From an uncultured Porphyromonadaceae bacterium (GTDB lineage Bacteria; Bacteroidota; Bacteroidia; Bacteroidales; Barnesiellaceae_A), in the NCBI GenBank assembly GCA_900538705.1, contig UPZG01000001.1, positions 1,054,001-1,118,000 on the forward strand: 64,000 nucleotides of DNA, written 5' to 3'. Numbering within the stretch: position 1 is the stretch's first letter; each line of letters begins with the position of its first letter. The position numbers and the translations under genes were made by a program. This document shows positions 18,751-28,741 of the stretch, piece after piece. The notes beneath the pieces were generated by a model. The model had not been told where the DNA came from, searched no databases, and saw nothing but the letters and a program-made list of their open reading frames with translations.

Positions 18751-18872
18751 TATATTTGCATCCGTAAGAGTTACCCGAACAGGCAAAGCGATGCGACCAC
18801 GGCAATTGGGACAGTTGCCAACTCATTACCTAAAAACGAGGTAATTCTTCTAACTCTTTTGGTTTCAAAGAG
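18751..18872 (+). promoter_or_regulatory. Orphan promoter and structured leader without a gene
   Basis: TATATTTG (18751-18758) is a good -7 box. It is followed by stems GCATC/GATGC (18758-18762 with 18790-18794), GGCAATT/AGTTGCC (18801-18807 with 18813-18819), ATTACCT/AGGTAAT (18825-18831 with 18839-18845) and CTCTTT/AAAGAG (18854-18859 with 18867-18872). No plausible reading frame follows on the plus strand. This may be the leader of a lost mobile-element gene or a small RNA. The rest of 18873-18987 shows nothing clear. Confidence 0.4.
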
Positions 18873-18987
18873 GTATATTCCTTATACAGATTTACGAAAA
18901 AATTTTGGTTATTCCAAAACGAATTTATTGTATTAATATATTATTATATCAATTGTTGTTTTTACTGCATATTGTCATTGTATTGTA

Positions 18988-19239
18988 TTAATTCTTCTTG
19001 CTCTTTCTCTCTCGCCTTAGAAAAAGAAAAAGTATGATGGAGAGCAAGCATATCAATAGCGCCCCACATAAAATTGTATTGAAGTAGAAATGATCGTAAT
19101 TGAGTATATGGTGTATAGGAACAGGAGCTGTGAAATTCTTTATATCGAAGTAGACATCCGAACACACTGATATAATAAACAGCATTGTAACAACAAGGAT
19201 GCTTAACCCTATTATTTTATGTTTTTTTCTCGTACTCAT
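18988..19239 (-). CDS. Small two-helix membrane protein, function unknown
   Basis: 83 residues with a basic N-terminus (RKKHK), membrane helices at about residues 9-27 and 54-75, and a basic C-terminal tail (RRERKSKK). No recognisable motif. A TATCTTTA-like -7 element lies upstream on the minus strand near 19313-19320, which supports expression. It stands alone between the island and the LolC/E-like gene and could belong to the acquired segment. Confidence 0.5.
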   Translation of the reverse strand: MSTRKKHKIIGLSILVVTMLFIISVCSDVYFDIKNFTAPVPIHHILNYDHFYFNTILCGALLICLLSIILFLFLRRERKSKKN

Positions 19240-19506
19240 ATATCTCTTACAGCTCTTGGGTTTTATTGTATATGATTGTTCCTTAGCAAGCCTGTGGAAT
19301 GAAAGGGGGTGTAAAGATAGAAATTTTATCGAGATAATTGTTTATGAAAGATAGCCGCTCGAAAAAGAATTGGGCTGTGTTTTTACACAAAAAGAGAAAC
19401 CTATTCTTGCATTTGCAAAAGAAAAGCAAGTAGCTGTGATTGGCGACTTGCATAAAACGATAGTCTTGTAGTCAAAGCCGTTGTAGAGCTATTATTGCGG
19501 GCAATA

Positions 19507-19538
19507 TTTGCTTTATCCTTACTTTTATCATACTTTTG
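19507..19538 (+). promoter_or_regulatory. Consensus Bacteroidota promoter of the LolC/E-like gene
   Basis: TTTG at 19507-19510, a spacer of 20 bases and TACTTTTG at 19531-19538: an almost ideal promoter. It also fixes the start codon of the gene downstream, since in-frame TTG codons before 19545 would not be in the RNA. The gap 19240-19506 shows no other feature. Confidence 0.8.
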
Positions 19539-19564
19539 CACACGACAGATTTCAATTGTTTCAT

Positions 19565-20812
19565 ATGAAGTGGGAGTCGTTTGTAGCCCGACGCATTTAT
19601 TTAGACAAGGAGCATAAGCACGAAGTATCGCCACCAGCTGTGAGGTTAGCTATTGCCGGTGTGGCATTGGGGCTTGCGGTAATGATTCTGACCGTAGCAA
19701 TTGTCGTAGGCTTCAAAAAAGAGATTCGTGAGAAAGTTGTCGGGTTCGGCTCACATATTCGTGTCTCGGCCTTTTCAAGCAATACTACATACGAGACTCC
19801 TCCTATACAGTTTTCTGACAGTGTGGCGCAGTTGTTGGCAGCCGATGAGGAGATAGTGCGTGTAGAACCATACGCTACCAAACCCGGCATATTTAAGACC
19901 GACGACCACTATATGGGTATCGTGTTGAAGGGTGTGATGCCGGGATATGACACCTCTTTCTTTGCCACTTATCTGATAGATGGGAGTGTGCCACACTATA
20001 CCGACAGTGTGGTTTCTGACCGTATCCTTATATCGCAGGCTATAGCATCTAAGTTGAGTATAGGTGTAGGAGATGGGGTACTGGCATATTTTGTGCAAAA
20101 TGAAGCTGTGAGAGCGCGTAAATTTATTGTTGATGGTATTTATAAAACCGACTTAAGCGATTTTGACAATCTTTTTGTGATAGGTGATGCCCGACAGGTA
20201 CAGCGGCTCAATGCTTGGCAACCCGACCAGTATAGTGGATTTGAATTGCGAGTGGCGCATTACGATAAGTTAGATGACACAACTTATAGATTATACACCC
20301 AATTGCTTATGAAGCCCGATGCTTATGGGCAGCATTATTATACACAATCGGTACGTGAACTGAATCCGGTCTTCTTCGGCTGGCTCGATTTACTCGATAT
20401 GAATGTGTGGGTCATCATTATACTTATGGCTATTGTGGCCGGATTTACGATGATTTCCGGCTTGCTTGTGATTATACTGGAGAAAACCTCTATGATAGGT
20501 GTTCTTAAATCTTTGGGTGCATCCAATCGCTCTATTCGAGCCATCTTTCTCTATGTGTCGGCTTTTCTTGTAGGTAAGGGGCTGTTGTGGGGAAATGTTG
20601 TGGGATTGTCATTGTGCTTGATACAAAAGTATTTTCATGTACTCAAGCTCAATCCTGAGGCATACTATATTCCATACGTTCCCATAGAGCTGAATATATG
20701 GTATATCTTGTTGCTTAATATAGGAAGCCTTGTTGTGTCGATGCTGATGTTGCTTGGTCCGTCGTATATTGTAGCGTTGATACGACCGGCACAAACGGTA
20801 AAGTATGAATAG
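19565..20812 (+). CDS. FtsX/LolC-E-family ABC transporter permease
   Basis: About 415 residues. It has an N-terminal membrane helix (about residues 28-50), a long periplasmic MacB-like domain, then three membrane helices at about 280-305, 325-350 and 380-410 with the FtsX signature around IGVLKSLGASNRSIR. In Bacteroidota such permeases act in lipoprotein release to the outer membrane, working with a LolD-type ATPase encoded elsewhere. The ATG at 19565 lies 27 bases after the -7 box. It converges with the ABC-F gene, leaving only 14 bases between stops. Confidence 0.88.
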   Translation: MKWESFVARRIYLDKEHKHEVSPPAVRLAIAGVALGLAVMILTVAIVVGFKKEIREKVVGFGSHIRVSAFSSNTTYETPPIQFSDSVAQLLAADEEIVRVEPYATKPGIFKTDDHYMGIVLKGVMPGYDTSFFATYLIDGSVPHYTDSVVSDRILISQAIASKLSIGVGDGVLAYFVQNEAVRARKFIVDGIYKTDLSDFDNLFVIGDARQVQRLNAWQPDQYSGFELRVAHYDKLDDTTYRLYTQLLMKPDAYGQHYYTQSVRELNPVFFGWLDLLDMNVWVIIILMAIVAGFTMISGLLVIILEKTSMIGVLKSLGASNRSIRAIFLYVSAFLVGKGLLWGNVVGLSLCLIQKYFHVLKLNPEAYYIPYVPIELNIWYILLLNIGSLVVSMLMLLGPSYIVALIRPAQTVKYE

Positions 20813-20826
20813 AGTAGGAGATACGA

Positions 20827-22716
20827 TCAGTTTTCTATTTCCGATAATTCTAGCCAGCGGGTCTCTTTTTCGTCGATAAGTTGTATCAGTTCAGAAATAC
20901 GTGTAGAGTGAGCATATAGTTCGTCGGTCGATAATGTCCCGGAACTCAACTCAGTCTCTAACCGCGATTTTTCCTCCTCGAGTTGTGGCAGTAGTTTGTC
21001 AAGCTCTTCCAATTCTTTTTTCTCTTTGAACGTAAGCCGGCGTTTGCTGTTGCTTTGGGTGGCACCCGTTTCCTGACGTTTGTCTTGCTTCTTTTTCTCT
21101 TTTTCCGAGTTTTCCTGTTGCCGTTCTTTCCGCAATTTATCGACTTTCCACTCGCGGTAATCGGTATAATTGCCTGGGAAATCCTTTATCACGGCATTCC
21201 CTTCGAATACCAATAAATGATCTACGACTTTGTCCATAAAATAACGGTCGTGCGAGACCACGATGACACATCCTTTGAATCCTTGCAAATACTCTTCGAG
21301 TACACTCAAAGTAGTTATGTCAAGGTCGTTGGTAGGTTCATCGAGTACCAAAAAGTTGGGGTTTCGCATCAACACCGTACATAGATGTAGCCGACGCTTC
21401 TCTCCTCCACTCAATTTGTATATGTAGTCGTGTTGTTTTTGTGGAGGAAACAGAAAATGCTGCAGGAATTGGCTTGCAGACAATTTGCGGCCATCGTCGA
21501 GTATAATTTCTTCGGCAATTTCTCTGATGGCGTCTATTACTTTCATGCCCTCTTTGAAGTGAAGTCCTTCTTGGCAATAATAGCCGAAACGGACAGTTTC
21601 ACCGATGTCGAATCGTCCGCTGTCGGGACTAATTTCTCCTACCAGCATTTTGACGAATGTCGATTTTCCGGTTCCGTTAGCACCTATGATGCCCATCTTT
21701 TCGTACCGTGCAAAGTTGTAGTAGAAGTTTTCTACAATCTTCAGGTCACCAAACGATTTGCTGACGTACTGGGCTTCAAAGATTTTGCTGCCTATATACG
21801 ACGACTTTACGTCTAATTTTACGGTCTGGGTATCGCGGCGTTGCTTGGTTTTCTCTTCGAGTGCATAAAAAGCATCTATTCTCGAGCGGGCTTTTGTACC
21901 TCTGGCTTGGGGCTGCCTACGCATCCAGTCGAGTTCTTTCCTGAAAAGATTGCGGGCTCGGGCTGCTTCAGCATTTTGTACCTCAATGCGTTCCTGCTTT
22001 TTTTCGAGGTAGTAGCTGAAATTCCCTTTGTAACTATATAACGTATGGTCGTCAATCTCTAAGATTTGTGTGCAGACGCGGTCTAAGAAATAACGGTCGT
22101 GTGTAACCATAAGTAAGGTTACATTGCTGTGTTGCAGATAGCTTTCGAGCCATTCGGTCATCTCTATATCGAGGTGGTTCGTTGGTTCGTCGAGGATAAG
22201 CAGGTCGGGGGCGGTTATGAGAATATTGGCAAGTGCTATACGTTTAATCTGACCTCCGGATAATTCTTTGACGGGCTGCTCGAAATTTTTGATATTCAAT
22301 TTCGATAGAATACTTTTGACACGGTGCTCATATTCCCATGCTTTCAGTCGGTCCATCTCTTCTATGGCATCGTGCAAAGATTGCGGTTCATTATCGTATA
22401 ATGCCTTTTCGTATCGCGATATGGCTTGAACGGTCTCATTGGGAGAGTTGAAGCAGGCTTGTAGTATAGTAAGTTCGGGCGCAAATGAAGGATTCTGCAT
22501 CAGATATCCCACTTTTATGTCGCTATGAAATGTGATACTGCCACTATCGTAGTCTTCTATTCCGGCAATGATGTTCAATAAAGTCGTTTTCCCGTTACCG
22601 TTTTGGGCAATGATGCCTATATGCTCGCCTTTGGCTATGCCGAAAGATATGTCTTCAAAAAGGATGCGGTCGCCAAACGACTTTGTGAGCTTGTCTACTT
22701 GCAAATAACTTACCAT
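20827..22716 (-). CDS. ABC-F family ATPase (Uup-like)
   Basis: 629 residues, no membrane segments. It has two ABC domains: Walker A AQNGNGKT (near residue 36) with LSGGQIKR, and GANGTGKS (near 345) with LSGGEKRR. The charged linker between them is typical of ribosome-binding ABC-F proteins. A Lys/Glu-rich C-terminal coiled coil (about 540-629) matches the Uup subgroup, which has been linked to translation and to DNA branch migration. It is not a transporter. A TAACTTTG -7 box lies upstream, very close to the start. Confidence 0.93.
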   Translation of the reverse strand: MVSYLQVDKLTKSFGDRILFEDISFGIAKGEHIGIIAQNGNGKTTLLNIIAGIEDYDSGSITFHSDIKVGYLMQNPSFAPELTILQACFNSPNETVQAISRYEKALYDNEPQSLHDAIEEMDRLKAWEYEHRVKSILSKLNIKNFEQPVKELSGGQIKRIALANILITAPDLLILDEPTNHLDIEMTEWLESYLQHSNVTLLMVTHDRYFLDRVCTQILEIDDHTLYSYKGNFSYYLEKKQERIEVQNAEAARARNLFRKELDWMRRQPQARGTKARSRIDAFYALEEKTKQRRDTQTVKLDVKSSYIGSKIFEAQYVSKSFGDLKIVENFYYNFARYEKMGIIGANGTGKSTFVKMLVGEISPDSGRFDIGETVRFGYYCQEGLHFKEGMKVIDAIREIAEEIILDDGRKLSASQFLQHFLFPPQKQHDYIYKLSGGEKRRLHLCTVLMRNPNFLVLDEPTNDLDITTLSVLEEYLQGFKGCVIVVSHDRYFMDKVVDHLLVFEGNAVIKDFPGNYTDYREWKVDKLRKERQQENSEKEKKKQDKRQETGATQSNSKRRLTFKEKKELEELDKLLPQLEEEKSRLETELSSGTLSTDELYAHSTRISELIQLIDEKETRWLELSEIEN

Positions 22717-22734
22717 AGTCTATTTTTTGTATTG

Positions 22735-22742
22735 CAAAGTTA
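22735..22742 (-). promoter_or_regulatory. -7 element for the ABC-F gene
   Basis: The complement reads TAACTTTG. With the usual spacing, transcription starts near 22728, leaving a leader of only about 12 bases. Confidence 0.55.
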
Positions 22743-22850
22743 GTGCGAAATTGCTAATGAGTAGGGAATGTTCTGTGGAAAAAATCCCCATTATATACAC
22801 AAGATATCCTAATAAATGCTTTTATCGTGTTTTTGTGCCCAATAAAAGTC

Positions 22851-22878
22851 TTTGGTACATCTTTTGTCAGTATCTTTG
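22851..22878 (+). promoter_or_regulatory. Promoter of the RND efflux operon
   Basis: TTTG at 22851-22854 and TATCTTTG at 22871-22878, a spacer of 16 bases (slightly short). The ATG of the adaptor gene follows 26 bases after the -7 box. No repressor gene lies next to the operon. Confidence 0.6.
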
Positions 22879-22904
22879 TACGAAAATTTTTAATATAAAG
22901 AACT

Positions 22905-24080
22905 ATGAGACGTCCTTTTCAGAATGTCAAGTCCTATTTCATCATTAAGAAAAAGACAGTAGTGATACTGGTACTTATAATAGCAGCTATAGGAGCTGTG
23001 ATTTATTTTACTCGAGGAAAAGAACCCGAAAAAGTACTTCCTATCGTATCGACCGTAGAGGTGGGTAAAAGCGATGTCAACGTATATGGCGAATATGTAG
23101 GCCGTGTGCGTGCTCAGCAGTTTGTTGAGGTACATGCCCGTGTAGAAGGCTTCTTGGAAAAGATGCTTTTTGAGGAGGGTACTTATGTAGAGAAAAACCA
23201 GGTGCTGTTTGTAATAGACCAACGTCAGTACAAAGCCAAGGTCGATAAGGCTTTGGCACAATTGAACAAAGACCAGGCTCAAGAGCGTAAGACGCAGCAT
23301 GACTTGGAACGCATACGTCCTCTCTATGCCGAGAATGCAGCCAGCCAGCTCGATTTAGACAATGCCGTAGCAGCGTATGAGAGTGCAAAGGCATCGGTTA
23401 TCATGAGTCAGGCCGATTTGGCACAAGCCGAGATGGAACTGGATTATACTGTTGTCCGTTCGCCAATATCGGGAAATATCAGTGAGCGATTTGTCGACTT
23501 GGGTACGTTAGTAGGCCGAAGTGGTAAAACTCAATTGGCAACAGTAGTCAAAAGTGATACCGTATTGGTCGATTTCAGTATGACTGCACTCGATTATTTG
23601 AAAAGCAAAGAACGCAATATCAATCTTGGGCAGAAAGTAGAAAATCGTTCATGGCAACCTTACATTACTGTAACATTGGCCGACAATACCCAGTATCCGT
23701 ATAAAGGATTGGTCGATTTTGCCGAGCCGCAAGTAGACCCGCGTACCGGAACATTTTCGGTACGTGCCGAGATGCCCAATCCCGGACATGTGTTGCTCCC
23801 CGGACAGTTTACCCAAGTGAGACTGTTGCTTGAAGTGATGGAAGACGCTGTTACCGTACCCCTTAAAGCAGTTATTATAGAAAAAGGTGGAGCATACATA
23901 TATGTAGTGCGTAAAAATAACACGGTAGAGAAGCGCTTTATAGAGTTGGGCCCTGAGCAAGATAATATGGTTGTTGTAGAGCGCGGCTTAGCTGCCGGAG
24001 AGCAGATAGTGGTAGAAGGTTATCATAAACTGTCGCCCGGAGTAGAGGTGGTAATAAACAATGAAACTCCCAAAGAATAA
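22905..24080 (+). CDS. RND efflux periplasmic adaptor (AcrA/MexA type)
   Basis: 391 residues. An N-terminal membrane anchor (about residues 20-38) has no lipobox Cys. Then come the beta-barrel and lipoyl halves (VEVHARVEGFLEKMLFEEG and the DYTVVRSPISG return strand) flanking a coiled-coil hairpin rich in Gln, Ala and Lys, and a membrane-proximal domain. It bridges the inner-membrane pump and the outer-membrane channel. It is the first gene of a complete three-gene operon, 22 bases before the pump gene. Confidence 0.95.
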   Translation: MRRPFQNVKSYFIIKKKTVVILVLIIAAIGAVIYFTRGKEPEKVLPIVSTVEVGKSDVNVYGEYVGRVRAQQFVEVHARVEGFLEKMLFEEGTYVEKNQVLFVIDQRQYKAKVDKALAQLNKDQAQERKTQHDLERIRPLYAENAASQLDLDNAVAAYESAKASVIMSQADLAQAEMELDYTVVRSPISGNISERFVDLGTLVGRSGKTQLATVVKSDTVLVDFSMTALDYLKSKERNINLGQKVENRSWQPYITVTLADNTQYPYKGLVDFAEPQVDPRTGTFSVRAEMPNPGHVLLPGQFTQVRLLLEVMEDAVTVPLKAVIIEKGGAYIYVVRKNNTVEKRFIELGPEQDNMVVVERGLAAGEQIVVEGYHKLSPGVEVVINNETPKE

Positions 24081-24102
24081 TTTAGAGTAATAACAGAGAG
24101 TC

Positions 24103-27100
24103 ATGAAAGTAAATTTTTTCATCGATCATCCGGTTTTCTCTGCCGTCATATCTATTGTTATAGTCATTGTGGGATTTATAGGTCTCACAATGTTACCAAT
24201 AGACCAATATCCGCAAATAACGCCACCCGTTGTGAAAATCAGTGCATCGTATCCCGGTGCCAGCGCGCAGACGGTGTCGCAGGCAGTAGCTACGCCCATA
24301 GAGCAGGAGTTGAACGGAACACCGGGTATGCTATATATGGAGTCGAGCAGTTCCAATTCGGGAGGTTTCTCGGCTACAATTACATTTGATGTTTCCACTA
24401 ACGCCGACCTTGCAGCCGTAGAGGTGCAGAACCGTGTAAAATTGGCCGAGTCGCGTCTGCCGGCAGAGGTAATACAAAATGGTATATCTATAGAGAAGCA
24501 GTCTCCCAGTCAGTTGATGACAATATGTCTTACCTCGAACGACCCCAAGTTCGACGAGATATATTTGAGCAATTTTGCTACGCTTAATGTACTGGACTTG
24601 TTACGTCGTATCCCGGGAGTAGGGCGGGTCTCTAATATAGGTAGCCGTTATTATGCCATGCAGATATGGGTACAGCCTGATAAAATGGCCAATTTCGGGC
24701 TGACGGTAAACGACCTGCAAAATGCCCTGAAAGACCAAAACAGCGAAGCTGCTGCCGGAGTATTGGGACAACAGCCTGTTGAGGATGTAGATATAACCAT
24801 ACCGATTACCACGCATGGACGCTTGTCGTCGGTAAGTGAGTTCGAAGATATTGTTGTACGAGCTAATCCCGATGGCTCTATCATCAGATTACGCGATGTT
24901 GCCCGCATCTCTTTGGAGGCTGCTTCGTATAACACAGAGAGTGGCATCAATGCCGGTAATGCAGCAGTATTATATATATATATGCTTCCGGGTGCTAATG
25001 CCATGGAGGTGGCCGAGAATGTGAAGACTGCCATGAAGGAAATGAGCAAAAATTTTCCCGATGGCATGCAGTATGAGATACCTTTTGATATGACTACTTA
25101 TATATCAGAGTCGATTCATGAGGTCTATAAAACACTTTTTGAGGCGTTGTTGCTTGTTATCATTGTGGTATTCCTATCGTTGCAAAGCTGGCGTGCAACC
25201 CTGATTCCTATTGTAGCCGTGCCCATATCATTGATAGGAACATTCGGGTTTATGCTTATCTTTGGGTTCTCATTAAATATGCTCACCCTGTTGGGTCTTA
25301 TTCTTGCTATTGGTATTGTCGTAGATGATGCGATTGTCGTAGTAGAGAATGTAGAGCGTATTATGGAAACAGAACATCTAAGCGCCTATGAAGCAACCAA
25401 AAAAGCCATGGAAGGGTTGAGTAGTGCGCTTATAGCTACTTCGTTGGTATTGGCGGCAGTGTTTGTACCGGTAAGTTTCCTTTCGGGTATTACCGGTATG
25501 TTGTACAGACAATTTACCATAACGATAGCTGTTTCGGTTATTATCTCTACGGTAGTAGCTCTTACGCTCAGCCCCGTTATGTGTTCGCTTATATTGAAAC
25601 CTGAAGATCCTAATAAACCCAAAAATGTTGTATTCCGATATATAAACAAATGGTTGCAGATAGGTAATGATAAATATACCGGAATTATATCGAAGTTTTT
25701 GGGGCATCCTCGCAGAGTTATGACCTTCTTTGGCTGTACAATAGTACTTATCTTCTTATTTAACAAAGTAATTCCTACCAGCTTTTTACCTACAGAAGAC
25801 CAAGGATACTTTAAAGTAGAGTTGGAATTGCCCGAAGGAGCCACATTGGAACGTACTCGAGAGGTTACCGAGCGTGCCATAGACTACTTGATGCAGGAAC
25901 CATCGATAGAGTATGTCTTGAATGTAACCGGTAGTAGTCCTCGAGTAGGAACCAGCCAAAACAGAAGTGAATTGACTGTCATTCTGAAGCCGTGGAAAGA
26001 GCGTGACGACGAGAATATTGAGGATATTATGGCAAAGGTGCGTAAAAAGTTTGAGCAATATCCCGAAAGCAAAGTGTATCTCTCTACGCCACCTGTTATT
26101 CCGGGCTTGGGTAGTTCCGGCGGTTTTGAAATGCAACTCGAAGCCCGTGGAGATGCGACATTCGACAATCTTGTGCAAGCTGTAGATACGATGATGTATT
26201 ATGCTGCTCAACGAAAAGAACTTACCGGCTTATCGTCGTCGTTACAAGCTGAGATACCGCAGCTCTATTTTAATGTCGATCGTGATAAGGTTAAATTAGC
26301 CGGAGTGCCGCTTAAAGATGTATTCTCAACTATGAAAACCTATACGGGTTCGGTATATGTCAACGACTTCAATATGTTTAACCGCATATATCGAGTATAT
26401 CTGCAAGCCGAGGCTCCGTATCGTGCCCACAAAGATAATTTGAACCTCTATTTTGTCCGTGGTAGTAACAACGCCATGATACCTCTTACGGCATTGGGCG
26501 ATGCTTCCTATACGACGGGGCCTGGTAGTATCAAACGATTTAATATGTTTACATCATCGGTTATACGAGGTGAGGCATCCAAAGGATACAGTACGGGGCA
26601 GGCCATGCAGGCTTTGGAGGAGATTGCTCAAAAGCATTTACCATCTAACATAGGTATAGAATGGAGTGGACTGTCGTATCAGGAGAAGAAAGCAGGTGGT
26701 CAAACGGGGCTTGTATTGGCTCTTGTATTTGTGTTTGTATTTCTATTCCTCGCTGCATTATACGAGAGCTGGTTTATTCCTATTTCGGTCTTGCTGTCGC
26801 TTCCTGTAGCAGCTTTGGGCGCTTATTTAGGAGTATGGATTTGCGGGTTGGACAACGATATATATTTTCAGATAGGATTGGTAATGCTGATGGGATTGGC
26901 TGCCAAAAACGCTATCCTTATTGTAGAGTTTGCCAAAGAACAGGTTGAAGCAGGAAAAGGATTGGTTGAAGCGACAATAAACGCGGCTCATTTGCGTTTC
27001 AGGCCTATTCTGATGACATCATTGGCATTCATTCTAGGTATGTTGCCTATGGTGTTGGCCACAGGACCTGGAGCTGCCAGTCGTCAAGCTATAGGAACGG

Positions 27101-27216
27101 GTGTCTTTTTTGGTATGATTGTTGCCGTAACAGTAGGTATTACACTTGTCCCCTTCTTCTTTGTCTATATTTATAAAATCAAGAACCGACTATTGCCTAA
27201 AAAGCAGAAATCATGA
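24103..27216 (+). CDS. RND multidrug efflux pump (HAE1, AcrB/MexB type)
   Basis: 1037 residues, the normal length. Helix TM1 begins at residue 9 (VFSAVISIVIVIVGFIGL). The proton-relay residues are present: the Asp pair in GIVVDDAIVVVENVER (TM4) and the Lys in GLAAKNAILIVEF (TM10). Two large periplasmic loops follow TM1 and TM7, and the porter-domain segment ASYPGASAQTV is typical of this family. It exports hydrophobic compounds by proton antiport. Its stop overlaps the outer-membrane factor gene by four bases. Confidence 0.97.
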   Translation: MKVNFFIDHPVFSAVISIVIVIVGFIGLTMLPIDQYPQITPPVVKISASYPGASAQTVSQAVATPIEQELNGTPGMLYMESSSSNSGGFSATITFDVSTNADLAAVEVQNRVKLAESRLPAEVIQNGISIEKQSPSQLMTICLTSNDPKFDEIYLSNFATLNVLDLLRRIPGVGRVSNIGSRYYAMQIWVQPDKMANFGLTVNDLQNALKDQNSEAAAGVLGQQPVEDVDITIPITTHGRLSSVSEFEDIVVRANPDGSIIRLRDVARISLEAASYNTESGINAGNAAVLYIYMLPGANAMEVAENVKTAMKEMSKNFPDGMQYEIPFDMTTYISESIHEVYKTLFEALLLVIIVVFLSLQSWRATLIPIVAVPISLIGTFGFMLIFGFSLNMLTLLGLILAIGIVVDDAIVVVENVERIMETEHLSAYEATKKAMEGLSSALIATSLVLAAVFVPVSFLSGITGMLYRQFTITIAVSVIISTVVALTLSPVMCSLILKPEDPNKPKNVVFRYINKWLQIGNDKYTGIISKFLGHPRRVMTFFGCTIVLIFLFNKVIPTSFLPTEDQGYFKVELELPEGATLERTREVTERAIDYLMQEPSIEYVLNVTGSSPRVGTSQNRSELTVILKPWKERDDENIEDIMAKVRKKFEQYPESKVYLSTPPVIPGLGSSGGFEMQLEARGDATFDNLVQAVDTMMYYAAQRKELTGLSSSLQAEIPQLYFNVDRDKVKLAGVPLKDVFSTMKTYTGSVYVNDFNMFNRIYRVYLQAEAPYRAHKDNLNLYFVRGSNNAMIPLTALGDASYTTGPGSIKRFNMFTSSVIRGEASKGYSTGQAMQALEEIAQKHLPSNIGIEWSGLSYQEKKAGGQTGLVLALVFVFVFLFLAALYESWFIPISVLLSLPVAALGAYLGVWICGLDNDIYFQIGLVMLMGLAAKNAILIVEFAKEQVEAGKGLVEATINAAHLRFRPILMTSLAFILGMLPMVLATGPGAASRQAIGTGVFFGMIVAVTVGITLVPFFFVYIYKIKNRLLPKKQKS

Positions 27217-28604
27217 AACATACCCCATATATTATATTACTTATATTATGTGCCGTATTACTTACTACCGTCAGCTCGTGTAAGTTGGGTAAAGCTTATA
27301 CGCGTCCCGAGATGGTATTACCAGACCGATTGGACTCGCTAACACAAGATGGCGATACTTTCTCACTGGCCGACATGCATTGGTGGGAGATATATGGCGA
27401 TACAATATTGCAGCAGCTGATAGAGAAGACTCTTGCAAACAACAAAGACATGTTGTCTTCTATGGCTCGCATAAAAGAGTTGGCGGCTTTGAAGCGAGTA
27501 GATTTGGGGGCGATGTTCCCTAAATTCGATGCCAATATCTATGCCAATAGAGAAGTGGAAAATTATGGAGGAGACAGTAGAGATGATGCGCCTGAGATAC
27601 ACGCAACAATGCTCATATCATGGGAGATAGACTTGTGGGGTAGGCTGCGCTGGGCTTACGAACAGAGTGGTGCCGAATTGTTGCAGGCTATAGATAACCA
27701 GCGGGCATTGCAAGTAAGCTTGGTAGCGCAAGTTGCCCAATCGTATTTTGAATTGTCGGCATTGGATAATGAGTTGGCTATAGTCAAGCAGACGTTACGC
27801 GCTCGAGAAGAGGGCCTCCGATTAGCGAAACTGCGTTTTGAAGGAGGCCTGACATCAGAGACACCATATCAGCAAGCTCAAGTAGAGTTGGCTCGTACTG
27901 CAACCTTGGTGCCCGACTTGGAACGTTCCATAGCTATTAAAGAAAACGAAATAGCCCTTTTGGCAGGCGAATTTCCATATTCGATACGTCGTATGAAGAT
28001 GGATGAGCATGCCGAACTTTTACCCGAAGAACTGCCGGCTGGGATGCCATCTTCCTTGTTAGAGCGGCGTCCCGATGTGCAAGCTGCCGAGAAGGCGCTG
28101 ATTGTAGCTAATGCCAAAGTGGGTATAGCATATACCAATATGTTCCCACGTTTGAGCCTGACAGCCAATTTGGGTGTGGAAAGTGATGAGTTTAAAAGTT
28201 TTTTTCAGTCGCCCTATAGTTTTATCAGCGCTAATTTGTTAGCTCCGCTCTTCTCATTCGGACAGAATAAAGCCAAGTGGAGAGCGCAAGAGGCTGCTTA
28301 CGAGCGTGAAGTGTATCAGTATGAGAAACAGGTTCTAGTAGCCTTTAAGGATGCACGAGATGCTATTATAACATTTAATAAAAGCAAGGATGTATATAAC
28401 TCACGCAAAAAATTGGAACAAGCAGCCTATAGCAATAATAAGTTGGCCAACTTGCAATATATAAAAGGTTATATAAGCTACCTCGATGTCCTTGATGCGC
28501 AACGTGGCTATTTCGATGCTCAAATAGGTCTCAGTCAGGCTATTTTAGGAAAACAGCTTGCATTGGTACAATTGTATAAGGCTTTGGGTGGTGGTTGGAA
28601 GTGA
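27213..28604 (+). CDS. Outer-membrane efflux lipoprotein (NodT/OprM type TolC family)
   Basis: 463 residues. The signal peptide ends in a lipobox (TTVSSC), so the protein is lipid-anchored. Two repeats of the outer-membrane-factor fold follow, each with long helices; the typical motifs ISWEIDLWGRLR (near 130) and LLERRPDVQAAE (near 285) are present. It forms the exit duct for the pump encoded just upstream and completes the tripartite system. Translation is coupled to the pump gene by the ATGA overlap. Confidence 0.95.
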   Translation: MKHTPYIILLILCAVLLTTVSSCKLGKAYTRPEMVLPDRLDSLTQDGDTFSLADMHWWEIYGDTILQQLIEKTLANNKDMLSSMARIKELAALKRVDLGAMFPKFDANIYANREVENYGGDSRDDAPEIHATMLISWEIDLWGRLRWAYEQSGAELLQAIDNQRALQVSLVAQVAQSYFELSALDNELAIVKQTLRAREEGLRLAKLRFEGGLTSETPYQQAQVELARTATLVPDLERSIAIKENEIALLAGEFPYSIRRMKMDEHAELLPEELPAGMPSSLLERRPDVQAAEKALIVANAKVGIAYTNMFPRLSLTANLGVESDEFKSFFQSPYSFISANLLAPLFSFGQNKAKWRAQEAAYEREVYQYEKQVLVAFKDARDAIITFNKSKDVYNSRKKLEQAAYSNNKLANLQYIKGYISYLDVLDAQRGYFDAQIGLSQAILGKQLALVQLYKALGGGWK

Positions 28605-28741
28605 TAACCACTTTACACAATGTTTTTCACGTCAATCTATGCATCAATACGATGATTATAAATTGTAATCGTTGTTGTAAGTGCTTCTGCAATAGATTAA
28701 AAAGAAGATTGTGATAATATAACACAAAAAAAAGTCAAGAT

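Noticed and set aside
18733..18936. Plus-strand frame of 67 codons behind the island terminator
   Set aside because: It begins inside the terminator arm and upstream of the -7 box, so the RNA would lack its start; the composition is that of hairpins, not of a protein.
22727..22948. Plus-strand frame spanning the ABC-F / efflux promoter region
   Set aside because: It crosses both divergent promoter elements and overlaps the adaptor start; no family resemblance.
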